Below are positions 43,984-52,276 of a DNA stretch of 64,000 bases, piece after piece. The notes beneath the pieces were generated by a model. That model made no database searches. It saw only the letters and a list, made by a program, of their open reading frames with translations, and was not told the origin of the DNA. The DNA lies in NCBI RefSeq assembly GCF_014873535.1, contig NZ_JADBEF010000001.1, positions 5,146,001-5,210,000 on the forward strand, given 5' to 3'. Positions within the stretch are counted from its first letter, which is position 1. The number at the start of each line of letters is the position of its first letter. This DNA is from Nonomuraea africana. Its GTDB lineage: Bacteria > Actinomycetota > Actinomycetes > Streptosporangiales > Streptosporangiaceae. The position numbers were made by a program, and so were the translations under genes.

Positions 43984-46681
43984 GTGCTTCGAGGGCGGGA
44001 GTCTGATCAGCAGGCCATTGACGTGCTGCTCGATCAGGCGCGGGGAGGACATTCCGGCGTTCTGGTGATCGAGGGGGAGCCGGGGATCGGCAAGACCGCG
44101 CTGCTGGCGTACGCCGAGGAGCGCGCGCAGGACATGGACGTGCTGCGCGGTCTGGGCATCGAGACGGAGGCCGACATCCCGTTCGCCTCGCTGCACCTGC
44201 TCCTGCGCCGCCGGCTCGACCGCCTCGACACCCTGCCCGGACGCCAGGCCGCGGCTCTGGCGGGCGCTCTGGGCGTGGCGCCCACGAGAAGCGACGATCA
44301 TTTCCATGTCGGCCTGGCGGTGCTGTCGTTACTGGCGGAGCTGGCCGAAGACCGGCCCCTGCTGTGTCTGGTCGACGATGCGCACTGGCTGGATCAGGCC
44401 TCGGCGCGCGCGCTGCGCTTCGCCGCGCACCGGCTGCACGCGGAAGGCATCGTGATGCTGTTCGGCACACGCGGCGGCTTCGACTCCGCGGGCCTGCCCG
44501 AACGACGGCTGACCGGCCTCAACGATCAGAGCGCCGCCCAGGTGCTCGCCGACGCCGCACCAGCACTCACCGGCCCGATGCGCATGCGGATCATCAAGGA
44601 GAGCGCGGGCAATCCGCTCGCGCTGCTCGAACTACCCCACACCACCGGCTTGCCGGCCTACGACCACAGCCCGCTGCCGTTGCCGGAGCGCCTACGTCTG
44701 GCCTACGCCGCCCGGATCGGCCTGCTGCCGCCGGACGCCCAGACCGCGCTGCTGGTCACCGCCTTGGCCGACGACGGCGATCTGGACGTGATCAGGAGGA
44801 CGTGCGCCGAACTCGGCATCGAACCCGCCGCCCTGGGAGCGGCCGAGCGCTCCGGGCTGGTCAGGATCGCCGGACGGCACGTGTGGTTCGCCCACCCGCT
44901 CATGCGTGCGGCCTCCTTCCAGCTGAGCACGTACGACCAGCGGTCAGAGGTGCACAGGATCCTGGCCGGCCTCCTCGCGGACCGGCCCGACCGGCAGACC
45001 TGGCACCTGGCCGCCGCCGCCACGGGACCGGACGAGACGGCCGCGGGGGCTCTGGAGGAGATGGCCCGGCGGGCCAGGGACCGCGGGGCGAACGTCAGCG
45101 CCGCCGCCGCGTTCGAGCGGGCGGCGGAGCTGAGCGAGGATCCGGAGCTCAAGGGACGCAGGCTGCTCGCGGCCGCCGTGGACGCCACCGAGGAAGGACA
45201 GCTGCAACGAGCCCAGCAGCTCATCGAGGCCGCCACCGGCCTCGTGCCGGACGCGTCGGCCCGCGCCACGTTCCCCATGCTGCGGGCCAGGATCGCCTTC
45301 GGTCGGGGCGACCCGAACCTCGCCCACGACCTGCTGCTCAAAGGGGCGGCCGACGTGACCGCCGACGACCGCGCCGCCGCCGGTTTGATGGTGGTCGAAG
45401 CCGCACGCAACGCCCACAGGCTCGGCGACGCCGACCGGCTCGTCGAGGCCGCGGCCCGCCTACGCGCGCTGGACCTGCGCGCGGAAGACGACCTCGACCT
45501 CGCCAGGCAGTCCGCCCTGGGAACGGCACTGCTGCTGACCGAAGGCCCTGGGGCCGATCATGCGTGAGCTGGTGACCAAAGGCCGCCAGATCACCTCCGA
45601 CATGCACTCACGCCGGATCAACGCCTCCTACTTCGCCCTCCAGACGGGTGACTTCCAGGCTGCGTGGGAAATCGCCCGCGCCGCCGCCGACGAATGCCGG
45701 GCCAATGGAGAGATCGGCAAGCTCGCCGTGCTCTACATCACGCTCGCCACCAGCGAGATCTTCCTCGACAGGTTCACGGACGCCATGGCGACCGCCAGTG
45801 AGGGACTGCAACTCACCGCCGAGACCGGCAGGCCGAGCCGGGCCGGTTGCATGCACGGCATCCTCGCCTGGATCGCCGCCGCCCGTGGGGACGCGGACCG
45901 GTGTGCCGAGCTGGCGACCGCCGCGCACCGCCACTACGACGCCAACGGGATCGTCAACGGACTGGCCTGGGCGCAGTGGGCGCAGGCGCTGCTGGATCTG
46001 GGCCAGGGCCGCTTCGCCGAAGCGCTGGACCGGCTGGAGGGCGCTCTGGCCGGGCCCGTGGGCCACCGGTTCCAGGCCGTTCACTTCGCTCCCGACCTGA
46101 TCGAAGCCGCCGCCCGGCTGGGACTGCCCGCCGACGGGCCGCTGCGCCACTACGAGACGTGGGCCGCGGCCTCCGGCCTCGAGTGGGCCCAGGCCGTCGC
46201 ATACCGCTGCCGAGCCCTGCTGGAACCCGATGGGGATCGCGCACACGAGTACTTCCGCGCCGCCGTACGACTGCACGCCGGCAGTGGCCGCCCTTGGGAG
46301 TCGGCGCGCACCGCGCTGGTCTACGGTGAACGCATGCGCAGGGAACGGCAGAAGAGCGCCGCCCGCACCCACCTGCGTGGCGCGCTCGAAACCTTCCAGC
46401 GCCTGGACGCCCGGCCTTGGGCGGAACGCGCCACAAACGAACTCCGCGCGGCCGGCGACACCAGCCTCTCCGCCGCCGGCGCCGATTCCCTCTCGACGCT
46501 GTCCCCGCAGGAACTGCAGATCGTCCGCCTGGCCGCCGCCGGCCGCACCAACAAGGAGATCGGCGCCCAGCTCTTCCTCAGCCCCAAGACCGTCAGCTAC
46601 CACCTCTACCGCGCCTTCCCCAAGCTCAACGTGACCAGCCGGGCCCAGCTGGCCGGACTCGATTTGGGGGTCGTCCCGTAG
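43984..46681 (+). pseudogene. LuxR-type LAL regulator, one frameshift
   Basis: A large ATP-binding LuxR regulator. The first frame (43984-45567) has Walker A VIEGEPGIGKTALLAYAEER and Walker B LLCLVDDAHWLDQASARALR, followed by the helical sensor region. The second frame (45560-46681) carries TPR-like helices and the C-terminal LuxR helix-turn-helix (SPQELQIVRLAAAGRTNKEI, GAQLFLSPKTVSYHLYRAFP). The break lies near 45555 and needs only one base to join the frames into about 898 residues, the size of the intact paralogues at 52277 and 58565. It may be a real inactivation or a sequence error. It is divergent from the ABC exporter. Confidence 0.82.
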
Positions 46682-47187
46682 GTCCGCGAGGCCTCCTGCG
46701 GGTCGACGCCGCCAAGGGCGAACGCAACGCCGCGCTTCATCCAGGCGGGGCAGCCGAGACAAGGTCCGGTTCACCATCGGCAGACTCGAGGCCCTTCTCT
46801 AGCTCTTCTGCGGGCACCCGGCATACCAAACCCCTGTAAGGTGCTCCTTATTACTGCACAAGGCTCGCAATAACGAAGGGGACGCATATGTCGGATCCAT
46901 CGTTATCTGGGGTAGTTAGCCTCTTCCTGCAGGATCGTCCGGGGGACGTTTGCATGGGGGGTCGTTCGTGAAACACCCGGCCGCGCGACAACGCACCTGC
47001 AGCGACTGTTTCATGAGTTGTTGCAAAACGGCTGACACCCACATGAAACAGTCCGGGTCGCGAGCGACGACTCAAGCACGTGGAATCGCACGACTGCCCG
47101 ATGTCCACCTGCGCCGCCCCCACGGGCTCCCCCATGCCGAACCGGCAAGGGCAAGTGGCGATCCAACTCGCCAAGGCACTCAACGTG
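46682..47187. other. Long intergenic stretch without recognised genes
   Basis: Short frames on both strands have no family features. The plus strand near 47080 reads HVESHDCPMSTCAAPTGSPM, which looks coincidental. GC content dips around 46850-46950. No RNA gene is evident. Confidence 0.45.
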
Positions 47188-47218
47188 CCGAGCCCTCCCG
47201 TACGGAGGCCGGGCTCGG
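47188..47218 (-). terminator. Hairpin terminator after the DoxX gene
   Basis: CCGAGCCCTCC (47188-47198) pairs with GGAGGCCGGGCTCGG (47204-47218), forming a strong GC-rich stem with a short CGTAC loop, 16 bp beyond the DoxX stop. There is no T tract, as is common in actinomycetes. Confidence 0.55.
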
Positions 47219-47233
47219 TGTGGATCGGCAGAC

Positions 47234-47581
47234 TCAGCGGCACGTCAAGTCGACGGCCAGGGCGGCCACCGCCGCGCAGAAGAAGAGGGTCCAGGGGGCG
47301 AAGTGGTGGTCGTCAGCCCGTAGGTGTGCTGCGAATGCGCCGAGGAAGTACAGTACGAGGCCGCTGGCGGCGAGCGTGCCCAGGATCGGTACGGCGATTC
47401 CGGCCAGCAGCCCCAGCGCCCCGGCGGCCAGCAGCACGCCCAACGGGCGTATCCAGGACCGGGGCACGCCCAACTTGTCCGCCTGGCTCTTGGGGTAGTC
47501 GTGGCTGATGAGGTTGGCGATGGCTGCCATGCCGTTGAGCGCCGCAGCGAGGAGCGTGATCGTGAGATAGACGGCGAACAT
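47234..47581 (-). CDS. DoxX-family membrane protein
   Basis: A 115-residue protein with four hydrophobic helices (about 2-20, 46-62, 66-84, 92-112), matching the DoxX fold: AVYLTITLLAAALNGMAAIA, PLGVLLAAGALGLLAGIAVP, AASGLVLYFLGAFAAHLRAD. Start chosen at the ATG 47581 behind AAAGGGAAAACCTCG. It lies directly downstream of an ECF41 sigma gene. ECF41 factors are usually linked to carboxymuconolactone decarboxylase, oxidoreductase, epimerase or DoxX-like genes that they transcribe. The role is probably in redox or membrane stress. Confidence 0.8.
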   Translation of the reverse strand: MFAVYLTITLLAAALNGMAAIANLISHDYPKSQADKLGVPRSWIRPLGVLLAAGALGLLAGIAVPILGTLAASGLVLYFLGAFAAHLRADDHHFAPWTLFFCAAVAALAVDLTCR

Positions 47582-47653
47582 CGAGGTTTTCCCTTTCCAT
47601 GAGAACGATCGGCTGGTTGATCGCCTCACGGACGAGACGGCTGCCCAAGGAGT

Positions 47654-47681
47654 GACGGGTCACCGTGTGATCTGTGTTACA
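47654..47681 (-). promoter_or_regulatory. Candidate ECF41-type promoter for DoxX
   Basis: On the minus strand, TGTAACA (47675-47681) and CGTC (47654-47657) are separated by 17 bp. As I recall it, the ECF41 consensus is TGTCACA, 16 bp, CGTC, so this has one mismatch and one extra base. It overlaps the sigma gene's stop. The assignment rests on this partial match and on the neighbouring sigma gene. Confidence 0.45.
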
Positions 47682-48561
47682 GCGCGACGCTGGTCAGCTT
47701 CTCCGGATTGCTGACCACATGGATCACCTCGATCGCCCCCTTTACCAGGTGGAAGGTGACCGCCAGCACCGGTGTGCGCCCCGCGTGGATGATGATTCCC
47801 GGGCCGTCGTTGACCTGGAATACCTGCGCCCGCGAGCCGTGCGGCCGGTGTGCCGACAGGATGAGGACGGCGCGGGCCACACGCTCGCGGCCGTGGATGG
47901 CTGTGCGGGGGGCGCCGGTGAATCCGCCGCCGTCGCTCACCATGGTCACATCCGGCGCCAATACCTCCATCAGGGCCTTCAGGTCGCCGCCGAGACAGGC
48001 TGCCAGAAACCGCTCGGTGGCCTGCCGCCTGGTCGCTTGATCGGTGTCATAGCGGCGGTGCCGCGTCTCCACCGCCTTCCTGGCGCGGAGCGCTATCTGG
48101 CGCACCGTCGCATGTTTGCGCCCGACGAAGTGCGCTATCTCGTGGTGGCCGTACCCGAAGGCCTCGCTGAGCACGAATACCGCGCGTTCCACCGGGGAGA
48201 GCGTTTCGAGCACCAGCAGCATCGCGGTCGACACCGACTCCTTAAGGAGCACGTTCTGCGCGGCATCCGAATCAGTCAGAATCGGCTCGGGCAGCCACGA
48301 TCCCACATAGGACTCTCGGCGCACGCGTGCACTTCGAAGCCGGTCGATCGCCAGCCGGGTGGTCACCCGGACCAGATAGCCTTCGGTGTCCGCGACGGTC
48401 GCCACATCGACGCGGCTCCAGCGCAACCAAGCGTCCTGCACCACGTCTTCGGCTTCGGTGACACTGCCGAGCACCCGGTAGGCCACAGCGTGCAGCAGAC
48501 TGCGGTGCTCGGCGAACGCCCGCTCGATTGGTGACGAGTGGACCTCTGGGCGGCCGTGCAT
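47677..48561 (-). CDS. ECF41-type sigma factor (SigJ-like)
   Basis: A 294-residue sigma factor. Region 2 is SLLHAVAYRVLGSVTEAEDV then VQDAWLRWSRVDVATVADTE. Region 4 is LSPVERAVFVLSEAFGYGHH then EIAHFVGRKHATVRQIALRA. The linker carries YVGSWLPEPI, a hallmark of ECF41. A SnoaL-like domain forms the C-terminal 110 residues (RFLAACLGGDLKALMEVLAP), ending NPEKL. The fused SnoaL-like domain regulates the sigma factor, in place of a separate anti-sigma factor. It precedes DoxX, a plausible target. Confidence 0.92.
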   Translation of the reverse strand: MHGRPEVHSSPIERAFAEHRSLLHAVAYRVLGSVTEAEDVVQDAWLRWSRVDVATVADTEGYLVRVTTRLAIDRLRSARVRRESYVGSWLPEPILTDSDAAQNVLLKESVSTAMLLVLETLSPVERAVFVLSEAFGYGHHEIAHFVGRKHATVRQIALRARKAVETRHRRYDTDQATRRQATERFLAACLGGDLKALMEVLAPDVTMVSDGGGFTGAPRTAIHGRERVARAVLILSAHRPHGSRAQVFQVNDGPGIIIHAGRTPVLAVTFHLVKGAIEVIHVVSNPEKLTSVAL

Positions 48562-48599
48562 CGCAGTCCTTCCTGTGCCGCGCCCTCATCTGGGCGTCT

Positions 48600-48955
48600 T
48601 GGCGCCTGCCGTCGGCGAGTTCTTACCAGCGGTCATGTGCTGCGTCTGCTCGGCCGATCGCCCGGGCGGCCGCGGCGGCGGGCCGCCGAGTTCATCATCG
48701 CCCGTGTCACGGCGTCGTGCAGCAACCGCAGTGGGGCGTAGTAGAGCGTGCGGGGCCAGCCCTTGAGCGTGACCGCGGTCGTCACGTGTATCAAGCCGGG
48801 TGTGACGCCGACCGTGACGGCGAAGCGCAGGTGCCGGTCCGGTCATCGGTGTCGATGACCGGCACGCCGTCGATCACCCGCTGACCGCCAGCATCGCCGG
48901 ATCTCCGGGCGGGAGTCGCAGCGCTCTCGCGGCGAGCTCAGGCACCGCGAACAAC
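48600..48955 (-). pseudogene. Unidentified C-terminal gene remnants
   Basis: With frame changes the minus strand can be read as KGLFAVPELAARALRLPPGD, then RVIDGVPVIDTDD, then HLRFAVTVGVTPGLIHVTTA and VTLKGWPRTLYYAPLRLLHD with AVTRAMMNSAARR. The composition is clearly protein-like, but the family is not recognised, and several frameshifts are needed. It may belong with the NAT remnant upstream or be a separate decayed gene. Confidence 0.35.
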
Positions 48956-49365
48956 CCTTTAACCCATGGTCGTCGAGCGGGACGAGGAAGTGCGTGGAGA
49001 GCGTTCTGGCAAGCTCGTCTGCGTCGCCGATCGTGCGGGACGTCCCGCCGTCGGCGCCCAGCCGGCGCAGCGTACGTGGCAGCAGGACCAAGGTGTGCCC
49101 GGCGATCGGCCGGGCGGCCACGAGCGTGGTGACATACGTCGACTCGGCGGAGGTGGACAGTTCCCGGGAGCGGGCGGCGAAGTCGGCGATCTCGCGCGGC
49201 TGCAGCCGGAAGTCGTAGGAGGCGATTGTCCCGCCGGGGTGGTGGTGGAAGCGCCAGGTGTCCGGATCGAGCCGCTCCAGCCGGTAGGTCAGGCTCCCCT
49301 GGGCGTGCGGCCCCTCGCGCAGCGGCAGCGGCTCGACGAAGCCGTCCCCGATGCCTGCTGAAGAT
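48956..49365 (-). pseudogene. Arylamine N-acetyltransferase-like, C-terminal remnant
   Basis: The minus strand reads GSLTYRLERLDPDTWRFHHH then SYDFRLQPREIADFAARSRE, LSTSAESTYVTTLVAARPIA, then ADELARTLSTHFLVPLDD after a frame shift. This matches the C-terminal domain pattern of arylamine N-acetyltransferases (Y.F.L.P....DF....L.ST...S.F). The catalytic Cys-His-Asp domain is missing. It meets a TetR remnant on the other strand at about 49350. Confidence 0.55.
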
Positions 49366-49606
49366 CCTCGACCGGGTGGTCCGCCGTGCCCAGGCCGACG
49401 GTGACCTGCGCGACGACGTGGACGCCGGCGACCTGGCGCTGATGATGGCCCTGCTGCTGCGGCCGATCCCCGGCCTGCGTGCCGAGCTCACCCAGCGCAG
49501 CGTGGACCGCTACCTGGCGCTCATGCTCGACGGCCTGCGTGCCGGCCCGGACATCCAGCGCCTGCCCGACAGCGGCATCGGCCTGGCCGACTTCGGCGGC
49601 GCCTGA
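49346..49606 (+). pseudogene. TetR-regulator C-terminal remnant
   Basis: It reads KILDRVVRRAQADGDLRDDV then DAGDLALMMALLLRPIPGLR, AELTQRSVDRYLALMLDGLR and stops at 49604. This is the C-terminal ligand domain of a TetR regulator of the group with LLRPxPxL. The helix-turn-helix is absent, because the sequence abuts the NAT remnant. Confidence 0.65.
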
Positions 49607-49959
49607 TGGCCACCTTCACCAGTGGTCAGCCCTGATCCATCCGGGTCAGCGCGCCCCGCCGAACTCATCACGAGGTAGGACCCGGTGCCGGTCTCGATGA
49701 GGTTGCCGCCGAGGGTGAGCCGGTCACAGCCGCTACTCGTTCTACCGGCACCAACTCGGCGGGACCCGGCGCCCGCTCCGCGATCCCGGCACTGATGATG
49801 CAGACGAGAACGGGGATGACGAAAGCCCGACCGACCGCGAGCCGGCGCCGTTGTTGTCCGGGTCCAGCCCCACTCCGACGGTTGGGACGCCGACATCACC
49901 GAGGGAGCGGTAGATCTAGCACAACCTTTCTCTGGATCGCACGGACCTGAGCGGGCGGC
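49607..49959. other. No supported gene
   Basis: Only short frames without recognisable features. The interval lies between two TetR-related genes. Confidence 0.4.
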
Positions 49960-50538
49960 CTACAGGCTGAGGCCGGACTCCAGGTGCGCCAGCGCCCGGT
50001 CGATCTCGGCGGGCCCGTCCAAACCGGGATTCTGTGCCCACTGCGCCCAGACCATGGCCACGACGCCGAAGACCGCGCCGATGGCGTTCCGTATCCGCGG
50101 GTCGTCCCCGGCACATCCGGCTCTGTCCGCCACGACGGCGCAGACCTCGCGGATCAGGCCCGGACTCTTGCGCAGGTTGGCGACCAACAGCTCGGGCACG
50201 GTGGCCGCGAACACCTCCCGCTCGTGCCCTGCGGCGATCTCTTCGGCGGACAGGGTGGCGAACGCCGCACGGAACGCGCCGCGCAGCACGGTGACCGGTG
50301 CGCCCGGCGGCTGTGAGGCCAGCGCCTCGACCAGAGGTGGGAAGCGGTCGAGCGTGACCAGGTCTTCCTTGGTCGGGAAGTAGCGAAAGAAGGTGGCCGG
50401 GGAAATCTCTGCCGCCTCGGCGATCTGCTCGACAGTGGTGGCGTTGTAGCCGCGCTCGCGGAAGAGCCTGAAGGCTTCGCGCAGGATCGTTTCCCGGGTC
50501 CTGGCCTTCTTGCGTTCGCGCAGCCCACTGTCAGTCAT
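49960..50538 (-). CDS. TetR-family regulator
   Basis: A 192-residue regulator. The N-terminal helix-turn-helix is RETILREAFRLFRERGYNAT then TVEQIAEAAEISPATFFRYF. The ligand domain resembles TetR_C_17/MftR-type (WAQWAQNPGLDGPAEIDRAL). It is divergent from an MFS pump gene that is now a remnant, so its original target may be lost. The start at 50538 has no strong ribosome-binding site but gives the normal length. Confidence 0.88.
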   Translation of the reverse strand: MTDSGLRERKKARTRETILREAFRLFRERGYNATTVEQIAEAAEISPATFFRYFPTKEDLVTLDRFPPLVEALASQPPGAPVTVLRGAFRAAFATLSAEEIAAGHEREVFAATVPELLVANLRKSPGLIREVCAVVADRAGCAGDDPRIRNAIGAVFGVVAMVWAQWAQNPGLDGPAEIDRALAHLESGLSL

Positions 50539-50619
50539 GCAAGAAATCTTACTCTACACCCAAGTGATGGTTTACTCTCTTTAGCGAGTCATTTCTCAAA
50601 TTGGAGCGGGGGAACCTTG

Positions 50620-50945
50620 TCTGTTCGCAACGCCCGAAGGTGGTGGTCGCTAGGAGCCGCTCAACCTCGCGGTCCTCGCCGTTGGTCTTCCGGTCACCCT
50701 GCTCAACCTGCCGACCCTGGCCGACGCTCTGGGCGCCTAGCCGCGGATCTGCAATGGTTCGTCGCGGCCTTCCTGCTGACTGCTGCTGACAGGGCCGCCG
50801 GGCGACCGTTTCGGCCGCAAAAGGATGCCGGTCGGCGCTCTGGCGGTGTACGGGGCGGGTTCGGTCGCGGCCGCGCACGCTCCGGCGGCGGGCGACGCCT
50901 CCTCGCCGAAGGGCTTACCGGAAAGCGCGTCAATGGCTAGACGTC
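50620..50945 (+). pseudogene. MFS transporter N-terminal remnant
   Basis: Read across three frames: RRWWSLGA, LNLAVLAVGLPVTLLNLPTL then ADALGA, ADLQWFVAAFLLTAA, then GDRFGRKRMPVGALAVYGAG and SVAAAHAPAAG. This is the first two to three helices and loop motif A of a DHA2 exporter. It is broken by several frameshifts and ends at about 50945. Its divergent TetR partner is intact. Confidence 0.7.
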
Positions 50946-51000
50946 GCCTCCGGGCCACCTGATCGAACGCTTTCACCTATGACCACGGAGGTAGCCCGTT

Positions 51001-51963
51001 ATGGGCGATGACATCAACGGCCTGCACCATGTCGGCCACATCGTGCGGGACATGGACCAGGCGATGGAGCGGTACCGGCAGCTCGGCTTCGCCGTGCCGG
51101 CGCCCGCCTATCCCGTCCTTCCGGCCGTCGGCGGAGGCCCCGCCGAGCCGTTCGGGGTGGCCAACACCCACGTGCACTTCCCCGGCAATTTTGTCGAATT
51201 GGTGACCGTCATCGACGACACCGGCCGCATGCCCGGCGAGGCGCGCCCCATCCCGCTGCAGGTGCCCGACGACAAGCTGCCAGGGCTGATGGCCGCCATC
51301 CGCGCCACCGCCGCGAACATCACATCCTTCCTCCAGCGCTTCCAGGGCGTGCACATCATGATCGCCGATACGCCCGACATCGACAGCGTCGCCGCACGGC
51401 TGACGGCCGTCGGCGTCAGCCACGGCGGCGTGCACAACATCCAGCGACCCGTCGAGACCAGCACGGGGACCAGGATGGAGCCTGCCCGCTACCTGGAGAT
51501 CTCCGATCCCCAACTGCCTCCGGGGCGCGTGCCAGAAGGCAGGATCGGGTTCGCCGAGAACACGCCGGTCGAGGCGCCCCAGGACCAGCGGCACACCGAC
51601 CACCCCAACGGCGCGACCGGGCTGGTCGAATGCGTGCTGTGCGTCGCCGACACGGCGTTGCCCGAGCTGGAGCAGCGCTACAGCACCTACTTCGGCCAGG
51701 CACGGGATGGCAAGGTGACGCGTTTCGACCGGGCGAGCGTCACCGTCGTGGCCGCATCAGCGCTCGCCGACCTACTGCCCGGCGAGCGTCCAGCGCCCCT
51801 TCCGGCGTTCGTGGCCTACGCGGTGTCCGTACGCGACATCGCCGCCACCGAGCGGCTCCTGCGCGACAACGACGTCCCGGTCACCCGAACTGGTCCCGAA
51901 GAGATGTTCGTGCCGGCCGACGCCGCGCTGGGTGTCGCGATCATCTTCCGTCAGGATGGCTGA
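51001..51963 (+). CDS. Glyoxalase/VOC-like domain protein
   Basis: A 320-residue protein starting MGDDINGLHHVGHIVRDMDQ behind GGAGG. The N-terminal half has the glyoxalase-like fold (metal ligand His in LHHVGHIV; YRQLGFAVPAPAYPVLPAVG; HVHFPGNFVELVTVIDDTG). The second half repeats it (LVECVLCVADTALPELEQRY; FVAYAVSVRDIAATERLLRD), a two-module VOC protein. The function could be isomerisation, ring cleavage or binding of a small compound. It is intact, alone and followed by the LAL regulator with about 310 bp between. Confidence 0.82.
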   Translation: MGDDINGLHHVGHIVRDMDQAMERYRQLGFAVPAPAYPVLPAVGGGPAEPFGVANTHVHFPGNFVELVTVIDDTGRMPGEARPIPLQVPDDKLPGLMAAIRATAANITSFLQRFQGVHIMIADTPDIDSVAARLTAVGVSHGGVHNIQRPVETSTGTRMEPARYLEISDPQLPPGRVPEGRIGFAENTPVEAPQDQRHTDHPNGATGLVECVLCVADTALPELEQRYSTYFGQARDGKVTRFDRASVTVVAASALADLLPGERPAPLPAFVAYAVSVRDIAATERLLRDNDVPVTRTGPEEMFVPADAALGVAIIFRQDG

Positions 51964-52276
51964 GGCCACCTCCGCACACATGCTGGCCGAGTCGAGGTCC
52001 TGGCCGTCTTCGCAGCGCTGATGGTGGGCCCGGACCAAGGTGGGCGCGATCAGCGCATCCGCACTGACCGCGCTGCAGCGCGGCGACGGACCCGACGAGG
52101 TACGGAACGCCATGCGGCAGGCCATGGCCTTGGTGGCGCAATCCGTCACATGACCGCGTCCATTCCAGCCAGATTGGCTCGGTCGGTCCTCCTCCTCTCC
52201 GTCGTGGCCGAGGGCGGGTGAGCGCCTTTGCGTCAACACTGGTTACATTTCCGGACAACCGTTTTCTTGGAGTGCC
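51964..52276. other. Intergenic stretch upstream of the LAL gene
   Basis: A plus-strand frame ends ALTALQRGDGPDEVRNAMRQ, AMALVAQSVT and TGA near 52153, possibly the tail of a decayed gene. Otherwise there is no feature. The LAL start is preceded by TTGGAGTGCC as ribosome-binding site. Confidence 0.35.

Noticed and set aside
46851..47243. 130-codon minus-strand frame in the intergenic stretch
   Set aside because: No domain, no start signal, and a composition like random GC-rich sequence.
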